NCBI RefSeq assembly: GCF_020873875.1
Contig: NZ_JAHWGU010000037.1
Span: 1 to 64,000 of the forward strand
DNA from: Actinoplanes sp. DH11
GTDB lineage: Bacteria > Actinomycetota > Actinomycetes > Mycobacteriales > Micromonosporaceae
Reading direction: 5' to 3'
DNA: 64,000 nt
Both the position numbers and the translations under genes were made by a program. The first letter of the stretch is position 1. Each line of letters begins with the position of its first letter. This document shows positions 1 through 12,153 of this stretch, in pieces. Below the pieces are notes generated by a model that was not told the origin of the DNA, ran no database searches, and saw only the letters and a program-made list of their open reading frames with translations.

Positions 1-93
1 GTCGCGGTCGAACTCAACGGCCGCCCACGCAAAACGCTCGGCTGGGACACCCCAGCCGAGCGCTTCGCTAAACTCCTGGCCGAAACCAGTTAA
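1..93 (+). CDS. IS30-family transposase, C-terminal end (partial)
   Basis: The first 30 codons read in frame to a TAA at 91-93 and contain NGRPRKTLGW followed by a TPAERFAKLL-like tail. This is the characteristic C-terminus of IS30-type DDE transposases, which catalyse copy-out/paste-in transposition. The rest of the gene lies upstream of the window, so integrity of the element cannot be judged. The bases just after the stop (about 101-126, starting gtgttgcaacgacccc) look like an IS30-type terminal end, but no partner repeat is visible, so the element boundary is inferred. The element stops just short of the gltD terminator. Confidence 0.8.
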   Translation, partial: VAVELNGRPRKTLGWDTPAERFAKLLAETS

Positions 94-133
94 TCAACCT
101 GTGTTGCAACGACCCCTGGAATCCGCCGAAACG

Positions 134-169
134 CGGAACGGCCCGCCGCAAAAGCGACAGGCCGTTCCG
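134..169. terminator. Hairpin downstream of gltD
   Basis: A perfect 10-bp inverted repeat (cggaacggcc at 134-143, ggccgttccg at 160-169) encloses a loop that itself holds a cgc-aaaa-gcg mini-hairpin. It begins 13 bases beyond the gltD stop and sits between gltD and the IS30 end, so it is a likely factor-independent terminator for gltBD. There is no U-tract, which is normal for high-GC actinobacteria. Confidence 0.6.
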
Positions 170-181
170 GCGGACACCAAT

Positions 182-1643
182 TCAGACGGACAGCGGTTGC
201 GAATCCGAACGCACCGGAGCCGGCAGTTCCCCGGCCGCACCCAGATAGTCGTGGATCGCCGACGCGGCGGCCCGGCCCTCGGCGATCGCCCAGACGATCA
301 GGGACGCGCCCTTGTGCATGTCGCCCGCGACGAAGACACCGTCGGCGCCGGTCTGCCAGTTCAGGTCCGCGTCCAGCACGTTGCGCCGGTTGCGGGTCAG
401 GCCGAACTGCTTCAGCAGCGGCTGGTCCTCGGTGCCCTCGAAACCGATGGCGAGCAGCACCAGGTCGGCGCGGAGCTCGCGCTCCGAGCCGGGCACGGCG
501 GTGACGGTACGGACCCCGTCGATCCGCTGCACCTGCACCTCGGCGAGCCGGATCGCGACCAGGTCGCCGTTCTCGTCACCGACGAACTCCTGCACGGCCA
601 CGCCGAAGACGCGCTCGCCGCCCTCCTCGTGGGCCGCGTAGTTGCGCAGGATCATCGGCCAGGTCGGCCACGGGTCCTTGACGCCGGTGCGGATGTCCGG
701 CGGCAGCGGGTACTGGTCGAGCTGGGTCACCGAGGCCGCACCCTGGCGGTGCGCGACACCGAGGCAGTCGGCGCCGGTGTCACCGCCGCCGATGATGATC
801 ACGTGCTTGCCCTTGGCGTCGATCGGCGTCGAGTCCTGCAGGCCGGCGACCATCCGGTTCGCCGGGACCAGGTGCTCCATCGCGAGGTGCACGCCGTTGA
901 GGTGGCGGCCCGGGGTCTCCGGGGTGTCCCGGCCGGACAGCGCGCCCGCGGCCAGCAGCACCGCGTCGTACCGTTCCCGCAGGTCGTCGGCGGTGATGTC
1001 GGTGCCCACGTCGACGCCGGTCTGGAACACCACGCCCTCGGCGGCCATCTGCTCGAGCCGGGTGTCGATGACGTGCTTCTCGATCTTGAAGTCCGGGATC
1101 CCGTACCGCAGCAGACCGCCGATGCGATCGTCGCGCTCGTAGACCGTGACCGCGTGCCCGGCCCGCGCCAGCTGCTGCGCGGCCGCCAGGCCCGCCGGGC
1201 CGGAACCGACCACCGCGACCGACTTGCCGGACGCCGTCGGCGCCGGCTGCGGCACCAGGCCGCGCCCGAAGGCGTAGTTGGCGATCTCCACCTCGACCTG
1301 CTTGATCGTCACCGGGTCGTCGGCGATGCCCAGCACGCAGGCCGCCTCGCACGGCGCCGGGCAGAGCCGGCCGGTGAACTCCGGGAAGTTGTTCGTCGCG
1401 TGCAGCGACTCGACGGCCGACTCCCACCCACCGGTACGGACCAGGTCGTTCCAGTCCGGGATCCGGTTGCCCAGCGGGCAGCCGTCGTGGCAGAACGGGA
1501 TGCCGCAGTCCATGCACCGCGTCGCCTGGTCCCGGATGAGCTCCTCGCCGGCCGGCGGGTACACCTCTTTCCAGTCCATCAACCGGATCGGGACCGGACG
1601 CCGCTTCGGGAGCTGCCGCTCGTAGCGGAGGAAACCGTTCGGA

Positions 1644-1651
<8 letters not shown>
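182..1651 (-). CDS. gltD: Glutamate synthase (NADPH) small subunit
   Basis: The beta subunit of glutamate synthase carries electrons from NADPH through FAD and iron-sulphur clusters to the large subunit, for glutamine + 2-oxoglutarate to two glutamates in the cytoplasm. The 489-residue product has the two cysteine clusters expected near the N-terminus (C46, C49, C54, C58 and C97, C101, C105), an FAD-binding GSGPAG at about 149-154 and a second dinucleotide fold IIIGGGDTGAD near residue 290. Length is normal. The start is GTG (1651-1649) with a G-rich Shine-Dalgarno six bases upstream. It overlaps the end of gltB by 8 bp, so the subunits are translationally coupled. Confidence 0.96.
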
Positions 1652-6197
<4,546 letters not shown>

Positions 6198-6201
6198 CGG
6201 G

Positions 6202-6207
6202 CCTCCT
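6202..6207 (-). promoter_or_regulatory. gltB ribosome binding site
   Basis: On the minus strand AGGAGG occupies 6207-6202, four bases before GTG. It is one of the few perfect Shine-Dalgarno sequences in the window and it decides the gltB start. Confidence 0.75.
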
Positions 6208-6257
6208 GTCGTCACTGGTGTTTCGTTTCGAGGTCGGGACGACGTCGGCCCTGCAAA

Positions 6258-6282
6258 GTCTCTTGAGTCTACGTTAAGAGAC
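6258..6282. promoter_or_regulatory. Inverted repeat in the gltB leader/promoter
   Basis: gtctctt (6258-6264) and aagagac (6276-6282) form a perfect 7-bp inverted repeat with an 11-base spacer, about 60-85 bases upstream of the gltB start in a locally AT-richer stretch. It could be an operator or an mRNA hairpin. It does not obviously match the GlnR box, so the regulator is unknown. Confidence 0.4.
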
Positions 6283-6335
6283 ACTGATCTCCGCCAGATG
6301 CGGATTGATCACACCTCGCCTCGGAAGTGCGCGCA

Positions 6336-6382
6336 TCACGTGCTCACATCGAGTGTCACATCGAGTGCTCGCTCACGTGCTC
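6336..6382. repeat. Short direct repeats upstream of gltB
   Basis: The 12-mer tcacatcgagtg occurs twice back to back (6344-6355 and 6356-6367), framed by two copies of tcacgtgctc (6336-6345 and 6373-6382). The block lies in the divergent gap between gltB and the acetyltransferase gene. It may be a multi-site operator or simple slippage duplication. Confidence 0.55.
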
Positions 6383-6432
6383 GCATCCGAAGTGCGGAAG
6401 GAACTGAATAGCACAGCCGGTGCATCGACCGG

Positions 6433-6438
6433 TAGTCT
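6433..6438 (+). promoter_or_regulatory. Leaderless -10 element
   Basis: TAGTCT ends 6 bases before the ATG at 6445 and there is no Shine-Dalgarno. The spacing puts the transcription start on or next to the A of the start codon. No good -35 is visible. Confidence 0.5.
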
Positions 6439-6444
6439 CGCGCG

Positions 6445-7317
6445 ATGGCGCCAGTGGATTCCGGCCTCTTCGACCGACTCGAACGGTTCTACGACGCTTT
6501 GCCCCGCCCCTGGGCGCGGACCGAAGAGATCGGCTCACTGACTCTCTTCATCCGCGAGGGAGAGGGCTGGCCCTACTATGCACGGCCGCGCCCGGGTTCG
6601 CACACCCCCTCCGCCGCGGACCTCGTCGACACCCGGCAGCGGCAGCGTGAGCTAGGCCTCCCGGAAGCCTTCGAGTGGGTGCACGAGACAACCCCCGACC
6701 TGCTCGCGGTGGCCCCCTCCGCAGGCCTCGACGTGCTGCAAGCACCCCTGCTCGTGCTGGACCCGGCGGCGCTCGTGCCCGACCTGCCGCTGCGCGACGC
6801 CAAGCTCCGCTACCTCGACCCGGCCGCACCCAGCTTCGCCGCCGACCTGCGCGCCGCACGCGCCGTCGCCCGCCTCGGCTTCGGCGCCCCCGCCCACCGC
6901 ACAGCCCTGGAGATCAGCGAGAACACGCTCGTCATCGAAGCCGCCGGCCCGGCCGAGCGGGACGCGGCGCCGGCGCTGACCGAGGAGGCGGTTCGGCAGG
7001 CCCGGGACATGTTCGCGAGCGGCGACTACGTCACCGTCGTGGCCGAGTCGCCCACCGAGGGCATCCTGGCTGCGGCGACCAGCCAGCGGGTGGGCGAGGT
7101 CGCCGAGATCGTCGGGGTGGCCACGCTGCCCTCGGCGCGCAACCGCGGCTACGCCTCCCAGCTCACCGCCACCCTCGCCGGCCGCCTGCTGACCCTCGGC
7201 GTCAACCTGATCTTCCTCGCCGCTGGCGACGACGACGTGGCGCGCCTCTACACCCGCGTCGGCTTCCGCCGGGCCGGCACGGCCTGCATCGCCTCACCGG
7301 CGGCCGCCCCACTGTGA
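6445..7317 (+). CDS. GNAT-family N-acetyltransferase
   Basis: A 290-residue cytoplasmic protein. The C-terminal half (about 190-285) has the GNAT acetyl-CoA motif A pattern, VATLPSARNRGYASQLTA, followed by a strand and YTRVGFRR, typical of motif B. The N-terminal half is less conserved and probably defines the acceptor, which cannot be predicted. The ATG lacks a ribosome site but has a -10 hexamer 6 bases upstream, suggesting a leaderless mRNA. It is monocistronic and divergent from gltB. The acetyltransferase fold is well supported; the substrate is unknown. Confidence 0.8.
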   Translation: MAPVDSGLFDRLERFYDALPRPWARTEEIGSLTLFIREGEGWPYYARPRPGSHTPSAADLVDTRQRQRELGLPEAFEWVHETTPDLLAVAPSAGLDVLQAPLLVLDPAALVPDLPLRDAKLRYLDPAAPSFAADLRAARAVARLGFGAPAHRTALEISENTLVIEAAGPAERDAAPALTEEAVRQARDMFASGDYVTVVAESPTEGILAAATSQRVGEVAEIVGVATLPSARNRGYASQLTATLAGRLLTLGVNLIFLAAGDDDVARLYTRVGFRRAGTACIASPAAAPL

Positions 7318-7547
7318 TCTTCCAGGCCTCCGCGACTCGCTCACACTTCCCAGATTATGGTACGGCGTAAGGGTTGAGTCGCAGGTCGGCCCTTACGCGC
7401 CACGGTGTTGTCAGCGATTACAGCCCACCGACCCGTCCCCACCGGACGAGTGAACCTCGTTCCCAAACTCTGATCTTGCGGCCCCGGGGGCCCTGCGGTC
7501 CTGCACGGTAGGTCCTCGGGCGGTAGGCGCTCCTTCTGCCGGCTCTC

Positions 7548-7657
7548 GCGGTGGCGGCTCTCCTGCCGGCCCGCGCGGTAGCGGCTCTCCCGCCGGCCCG
7601 CGCGGTAGCGGCTCTCCCGCCGGTCTGCGCAGTAGCGGCTCTCCCGCCGGTCTGCGC
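7548..7657. repeat. 27-bp tandem array
   Basis: Three full 27-bp units start at 7565, 7592 and 7619 (beginning gccggcccgcgcggtagcgg), with partial units on both sides. The first two are identical; later units differ by a few bases. The array abuts the decayed transposase tail at 7655-7812 and looks like expansion of its 3' end. Confidence 0.85.
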
Positions 7658-7812
7658 TGGTAGAACGTCTGTGGGCGGAGCATGTTGCGCAGAATGTCCA
7701 GTCGGTGGCGGCCGGCAAGGCAGACGAGTGTGGCGCAGTGCTCCTTGCCTTCGTCTCCGTCGAGGTCCCCGAGCAGGTAGCCGCGATCGACTGCGCCCGG
7801 TCCACGCGGCGT
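7655..7812 (-). pseudogene. Decayed IS110-like transposase tail (copy 1)
   Basis: One minus-strand frame reads GKEHCATLVCLAGRHRLDIL followed by a NMLRPQTFYQ-like end. This resembles the C-terminus of IS110/IS116 transposases (pattern GK..H.ALIALARRRV..LWAMLRD..PY). Nothing of the catalytic N-terminal domain is present: the sequence is cut off on its 5' side by the palindrome at 7813 and runs into tandem repeats on its 3' side. A second, frameshifted version lies at 30658-30803. The family assignment rests on pattern recognition only. Confidence 0.45.
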
Positions 7813-7889
7813 TGTTGATCTGCTAGCGCTACGAAATCGCTGTGATCATGGGGTCAAAACCGCGATTTCGTAGCGCTAGCAGATCAACA
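7813..7889. repeat. 77-bp palindromic element, copy 1
   Basis: Perfect 28-bp arms (7813-7840 and 7862-7889; inner part tagcgctacgaaatcgc) surround a 21-base loop, tgtgatcatggggtcaaaac plus c. The same element recurs at 30581-30657 with identical arms. As RNA or cruciform DNA it would form a very stable hairpin. It could terminate transcription or be the end of a small mobile element. Confidence 0.9.
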
Positions 7890-7918
7890 TCTCGCCAGGG
7901 ACGGCGCAGCCGGCACCA

Positions 7919-8145
7919 CCGGGGCCAGGGCGCGAAGACCCGGGCGGCCCCGCTGTCCACCACCACCGGGCCAGGGCGCGAAGACCCGGGCAGCCCGCTG
8001 CCCAGCACCACCGGGCCAGGACGCGAAAACCCGGGCAGCCCGCTGCCCAGCACCACCGGGCCAGGACGCGAAAACCCGGGCAGCCCGCTGCCCAGCACCA
8101 CCGGGCCAGGACGCGAAAACCCGGGCAGCCCCGCTGTCCGGCACC
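7919..8145. repeat. 45-bp tandem array
   Basis: Five contiguous units of about 45 bp; units start at 7966, 8011, 8056 and 8101, with a slightly longer, diverged first unit from about 7919. Each contains gggccagg..gcgaa.acccgggc. No unique spacers separate them. The period is a multiple of three and all frames stay open, so reading frames here are not evidence of a gene. Confidence 0.9.
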
Positions 8146-8690
8146 AGCCTGGGCCTGGTCTCATGCGCGGGCGGCATCGGCTGGACGGCGACAAGGGCGC
8201 GGGGCCTCCGGCGAGGGGGCGTGTCCCCTCTCGCACGCCGCGCTCGCGGACCACCGCCGATCCGGCCGCAGACTCGAGGAGTGGTGGCCGCGATGGTCGG
8301 CCCGAGCGGAGCCGCTGCGGGTCGGATCAACGCTGAGGGTGAAAACGACCGGACCCGTGGACGTCGACCACCTCGTCGCCTCGATCAGCACCACGGTCGG
8401 CCGACCCGCTTGCCGCTGAGCCGAGACATCAACCCGACGCCCCTGCCAGCACCGGCCGCACCGTAGCTGACCGGCCCACCTCGCCCGGTCGAGCCGTGCC
8501 GTGCCGGGGCGGCGCGGGCCGGAGGGCAAGCGGGGCCGGGCCAAAACCGGAGGGCGAGCCGAGCCGGGCGGGGGCGAGCCGGGGCGGCGCGGGCCGGAGA
8601 AGCAGGCGGGGACCGGGCCAAACCGGAGGGCGAGCCCAGCGGCGCGGGGGCGGGCGAACCGAGCTGGGATCCACTCCGGGCCGGGGCCGG
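8146..8690. other. Gap without a recognisable gene
   Basis: About 545 bases between the 45-bp array and the monooxygenase gene. Reading frames exist on both strands, but none has a family signature, a convincing ribosome site or homology I recognise. The right part (from about 8494) is extremely G-rich on the plus strand and contains a 75-bp duplication. It is most likely non-coding or decayed sequence. Confidence 0.5.
8503..8652. repeat. 75-bp direct duplication, G-rich
   Basis: Two imperfect copies of a 75-bp unit (8503-8577 and 8578-8652), each opening gccggggcggcgcgggccgg and containing an accggagggcgagcc block. Runs of four or five G on the plus strand could favour quadruplex structure. 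It lies just beyond the monooxygenase stop codon. Confidence 0.8.
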
Positions 8691-10181
8691 CTACTCCGGT
8701 GGGGCCCAGTCGGTGACCGGGTCCAAGGTCCGGCCCAGGAAACGTGGCCGCATGTGGCTCAGTGCCGCATCGCGGGCGCGCAGCGCCAGCCGGCCTCGGG
8801 CCTGCACGACAGCGGACATCCGGCGGTTCTCGCGGACCACCGTCGTGGTGCGGGGGCGGCGCAGGCGGCTGTAGGTTTCCACGGCCTCGCCCAGGCCGTC
8901 GCCCGCGGGGATGTCGGCCATCAGGGTGCGCAGCGTGGCCGCGTCCTCGAACGCCAGGCAGGCGCCCTGACCGAGGTGGTGCGGCATGGCGTGGGCGGCG
9001 TCGCCGATCAGGACCACACCGCCGGGGCCGGAACGGTACCCGTAGGCCCGGGGCAGGGGGCGCAACTCCCGGACGCCCTGCGGAACCAGGTCTTCGGGGC
9101 GGGTCGCGGCCAGCAGGGCACCGACCGGTTCGTGCCAGCCCGCGAACCATCGGCGCAGCAGCGCCAGCTGGGTGTCCGGCGATTCGGGCCGGGGTGCGCC
9201 GGCGGCGGTGGCCACCCAGTAGACGCCGCCCCGGCCTGCCGCGTGCTCGCCGAGGGGCACGGCGACGAAGCGGTAGCCGGAACCCAGGGTCTCCCCGCCG
9301 ACGAACCCGGCTCCGGACTCGGCCCCGGACCTGGCCACGGACCCGGACCTGGACCCGGAGAAAGCACCGCCCCAGCCCGCACGTGGCGCGACCGCAGCGA
9401 AGTCGGCCCCGCGGCGGGGGCCAGACACAACGTCATCAGCCCCACGCCGAGACCCGGGCACGACGTCGCCAGCCCCACGCCGAGACCCGGGCACGACGTC
9501 GCCAGCCCCGCGCCGAGACCCGGGCACGACGTCGCCGGCCCCGCGCCGAGACCCGGGCACGACGTCGCCAGCCCCACGCCGAGGTCCGGGCGTGGCCCGT
9601 GGGACGGAGCGGGTGGGCAGGTCCGGGACCCGGAAGGCGGGGATCACGGCCTGCCAGGCGGCCAGGCCGGCGCCCTGGGCGATGGACTCCGGTGCCAGCG
9701 TCGCGCGGACCCGGCTGTCGATCCCGTCGGCGCCGACCAGCAGGTCGGCCTCGATCAGGGTGGTGCCGTCGCCGGCGGCGGGCCGCCGGGCCGGGCCGGT
9801 GAGCACGGTCGTCACGTCGAAGCCGGTGCGGATCTCGACCCGGTCGCCGAGGCCGGCGATCAGGGCGTCGTACAGGTCTTCCAGGTGCACGGCGGCCGGC
9901 GCGGGGCCGGTGCCGGCGCGGGCCCGGGGTGCGACGAGCCACTGCCCGTCGGGCCGGCGCACCCCGCCGTCGGGCAGGGGTGACGCGATCGCCGACCAGC
10001 CGCCGTCCGGGTCGAGGGCGGCCAGCGCCCGCTGCCCGTTGGGCCAGAGCACGACGGCTGTGGGTGGCGGCGCCACCCGTTCGGAGCGTTCCAGGACGGT
10101 GACGTGCCAGCCGGCACGGGACAGGGCGCCGGCGGCGGCGAGCCCGGACATGCCCGCGCCCACCACCACGGCCGTTCGCAT
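8691..10181 (-). CDS. FAD-dependent monooxygenase with internal repeat insertion
   Basis: A group A flavin monooxygenase-like protein of 496 residues that would use NAD(P)H, FAD and O2 on an unknown substrate. The N-terminal Rossmann motif is VVVGAGMSGLAAAGAL (from about residue 4), then VGADGIDSRVR and the FAD-ribityl motif GDAAHAMPHHLGQG at about 391-404. Between about 196 and 257 the protein is interrupted by 11-residue repeats (RRGAGDVVPGS), followed by a Gly/Ser/Ala-rich stretch to about 300, where relatives have a continuous substrate domain. The insertion keeps the frame, but activity is uncertain. The ATG at 10181 places the FAD motif at the extreme N-terminus. The gene lies 13 bases after lgt. 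Confidence 0.85.
   Translation of the reverse strand: MRTAVVVGAGMSGLAAAGALSRAGWHVTVLERSERVAPPPTAVVLWPNGQRALAALDPDGGWSAIASPLPDGGVRRPDGQWLVAPRARAGTGPAPAAVHLEDLYDALIAGLGDRVEIRTGFDVTTVLTGPARRPAAGDGTTLIEADLLVGADGIDSRVRATLAPESIAQGAGLAAWQAVIPAFRVPDLPTRSVPRATPGPRRGAGDVVPGSRRGAGDVVPGSRRGAGDVVPGSRRGAGDVVPGSRRGADDVVSGPRRGADFAAVAPRAGWGGAFSGSRSGSVARSGAESGAGFVGGETLGSGYRFVAVPLGEHAAGRGGVYWVATAAGAPRPESPDTQLALLRRWFAGWHEPVGALLAATRPEDLVPQGVRELRPLPRAYGYRSGPGGVVLIGDAAHAMPHHLGQGACLAFEDAATLRTLMADIPAGDGLGEAVETYSRLRRPRTTTVVRENRRMSAVVQARGRLALRARDAALSHMRPRFLGRTLDPVTDWAPPE
9411..9596. repeat. 33-bp tandem array inside the monooxygenase gene
   Basis: About five and a half units with period 33 (cgagacccgggc recurs near 9449, 9482, 9515, 9548 and 9581). 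The first unit is diverged, the central ones nearly identical. It encodes an 11-residue repeat on the minus strand and shares the agacccgggc core with the 45-bp array about 1.5 kb away. Confidence 0.9.
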
Positions 10182-10194
10182 GCCGGGCCCGGGA

Positions 10195-11271
10195 TCAGTT
10201 GTCGTCGGAGGCGGCCGGTGCCACGGCGACGGGGTCGCCGGTCGCGGGTGGCAGCACACCGGTCCGCTGGTATTCCCGGAACCGTTCCTCGCTGACCACC
10301 TGGTAGGCGGCCGGCGGCGGCGCGGCGGCGGGGGGTCCGGCGGCCGAGACGTCGACCTGCGACACATCACCGGCCGAGGAGGAGATGGCGGCCGAGGAGG
10401 AGTCCGGCGCCGGGGCGGTCTCGGGCGCGTCGATCGGCACCACGTACTCCCGGGGGCCACGCACCACGGCGAAGTAGACCGCCGCGGCCAGGAAGATGAT
10501 GATCGAGGTGAAGACGTTGAGGCGTACGCCGAAGAAGGTGTTGGCCTCGTCGGTGCGCAGCATCTCGATCCAGACGCGACCGGCCGTGTACGCCATCACG
10601 TAGAGCGCGAAAGCCCGCCCCCGGCCGAACTTGAACTTCTTGTCCAGCAGCCAGACGAATCCGGCGACGCCGAGGTTCCAGAGCAGCTCGTAGAGGAACG
10701 TCGGGTGGTAGAGCTCGGGCTTCGTCACCGGCTCGCCGTCGATCATGGTGGCGTGGCCGGGGTTGGCCGAGTCCATCTCGTGGATCTCGAGGCCCCAGGG
10801 CAGCGTGGTGACCTTGCCGTACAGCTCGTTGTTGAACCAGTTGCCGAGCCGGCCGATCGCCTGCGCGACGGGCAGCGCCGGGGCGAGCGCGTCGGCGAAG
10901 ACGCTGAGCGGCAGCCCGATCTGGCGGGCCGCGATCCAGGCGCCGAGGGCACCGCCGATCACCGCGCCCCAGATGCCGAGGCCGCCCTCCCAGATGTAGA
11001 GGGCCCGGATCGGCTCACCGCCGGCTCCGAAGTAGTCCTGCGGCGACGTGATCACGTGGTAGATCCGGGCGCCGACGATGCCGAACGGCACCGCCCACAC
11101 CACCATGTCGAGCGAGACCCACGGCGCCACACCCCGGTGACGCAGGCGCTTCTCCATCAGGAGCGCGGCGACGACCATGCCGGCGATGATGCAGAGCGCG
11201 TAGGCCCGGATCGGGAACGGCCCGAGGTGCCACACGGACGTCGTCGGACTGGGGATGGCGGCGATGTTCAC
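10195..11271 (-). CDS. lgt: Prolipoprotein diacylglyceryl transferase
   Basis: Lgt moves a diacylglyceryl group from phosphatidylglycerol onto the lipobox cysteine of prolipoproteins, the first step of lipoprotein maturation at the cell membrane; LspA, also in this window, does the next. The 358-residue product has the signature GRLGNWFNNELYG at 140-152, the IRAYAL start of the first helix region near 21, about seven hydrophobic segments and a hydrophilic Pro/Ala/Ser-rich tail of about 60 residues. The start is GTG with no Shine-Dalgarno; TAGCGT lies 8 bases upstream, so transcription may begin almost at the start codon. Position next to trpA is typical for actinobacteria. Confidence 0.95.
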   Translation of the reverse strand: MNIAAIPSPTTSVWHLGPFPIRAYALCIIAGMVVAALLMEKRLRHRGVAPWVSLDMVVWAVPFGIVGARIYHVITSPQDYFGAGGEPIRALYIWEGGLGIWGAVIGGALGAWIAARQIGLPLSVFADALAPALPVAQAIGRLGNWFNNELYGKVTTLPWGLEIHEMDSANPGHATMIDGEPVTKPELYHPTFLYELLWNLGVAGFVWLLDKKFKFGRGRAFALYVMAYTAGRVWIEMLRTDEANTFFGVRLNVFTSIIIFLAAAVYFAVVRGPREYVVPIDAPETAPAPDSSSAAISSSAGDVSQVDVSAAGPPAAAPPPAAYQVVSEERFREYQRTGVLPPATGDPVAVAPAASDDN

Positions 11272-11310
11272 GGGTGCACACGCTACCGCCGCGCGGGCCC
11301 GGCGTGAGCG

Positions 11311-11349
11311 CCGGGCAGGGCCCCATTTCCATAAAGAAGCCCTGCCCGG
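11311..11349. terminator. Hairpin between trpA and lgt
   Basis: ccgggcagggc (11311-11321) pairs with gccctgcccgg (11339-11349) around a 17-base A/T-richer loop. It starts just after the trpA stop and ends 40 bases before lgt, so it may terminate or attenuate read-through from trpCBA. Confidence 0.5.
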
Positions 11350-11355
11350 GCAGGA

Positions 11356-12153
11356 TCAGCGGGTACGGACGCCGTCGGCCAGTTCGGCGCTGAGCGACCG
11401 GAGCCGGTCCAGCCCCGTGGCCCGGTCCGGGGCGTCCAGCACGCACCGGATGAGCGCGCTGCCGACGATCACCCCGTCCGCGAACGCGGCCACCTCGGCG
11501 GCCTGCTTGCCGTTGCCGACGCCGAGGCCGACACCGACCGGCATCTCCGGGTCGGCGGCGCGCACCCGGGCCACCAGTTCCGGCGCCTGCGAGGACACCG
11601 ACGTACGGGCGCCGGTGACGCCCATCAGCGCGGTGGCGTAGACGAAGCCCCGGCAGTTGGCCACGGTCATCGCGAGTCGAGCGTCGGTCGAGGAGGGCGC
11701 GACCAGGAACGTACGGTCGATCTTGTGCTGGTCGGAGGCGGCGATCCACTCGCCCGCCTCGTCCGGGATCAGGTCCGGCGTGATCAGCCCGGTGGCACCG
11801 GCCGACGCGAGGTCACGGGCGAACGCGTCGACACCGTACTTCTCGATCGGGTTCCAGTAGGTCATCAGCACGACGGTGGCGCCGGCCGACGAGACCGCGT
11901 CGATGATCTTCAGGGTGTCCCGGGTGCGGACGCCGCCGGCGAGCGCGATGTCGCTCGCCTTCTGGATGACCGGGCCGTCCATGACCGGGTCCGAGTACGG
12001 CAGCTCGACCTCGATGACGTCGCACCCGGACCGGTGCATCTCGATCATCTGCTCGATGCTGTCGTCGACCGTCGGGAAGCCGGCCGGCATGCAGCCGACC
12101 AGCACCGCCCGGTTCTCGGCCTTCGCGGTGGCGAAGGTGGACGCGATGCTCAC
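11356..12153 (-). CDS. trpA: Tryptophan synthase alpha subunit
   Basis: TrpA cleaves indole-3-glycerol phosphate to indole and glyceraldehyde 3-phosphate and passes indole through a tunnel to TrpB. The product has 265 residues, the normal size for this TIM barrel. Glu48 and Asp59, in the segment around ELPYSDPVMDGP, correspond to the catalytic pair Glu49/Asp60 of enteric enzymes. The start is GTG at 12153-12151, overlapping the trpB stop as GTGA. An uninterrupted frame continues upstream through trpB, but it is a different frame from TrpB and is not a fusion. Confidence 0.95.
   Translation of the reverse strand: MSIASTFATAKAENRAVLVGCMPAGFPTVDDSIEQMIEMHRSGCDVIEVELPYSDPVMDGPVIQKASDIALAGGVRTRDTLKIIDAVSSAGATVVLMTYWNPIEKYGVDAFARDLASAGATGLITPDLIPDEAGEWIAASDQHKIDRTFLVAPSSTDARLAMTVANCRGFVYATALMGVTGARTSVSSQAPELVARVRAADPEMPVGVGLGVGNGKQAAEVAAFADGVIVGSALIRCVLDAPDRATGLDRLRSLSAELADGVRTR

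Noticed and set aside
7919..8145. Possible CRISPR array
   Set aside because: The 45-bp units are contiguous with no unique spacers and no cas genes are in the window.
7829..8330. Repeat-encoded proteins on either strand over the 45-bp array
   Set aside because: All frames are open because the period is a multiple of three; no ribosome site, family or consistent frame favours one.
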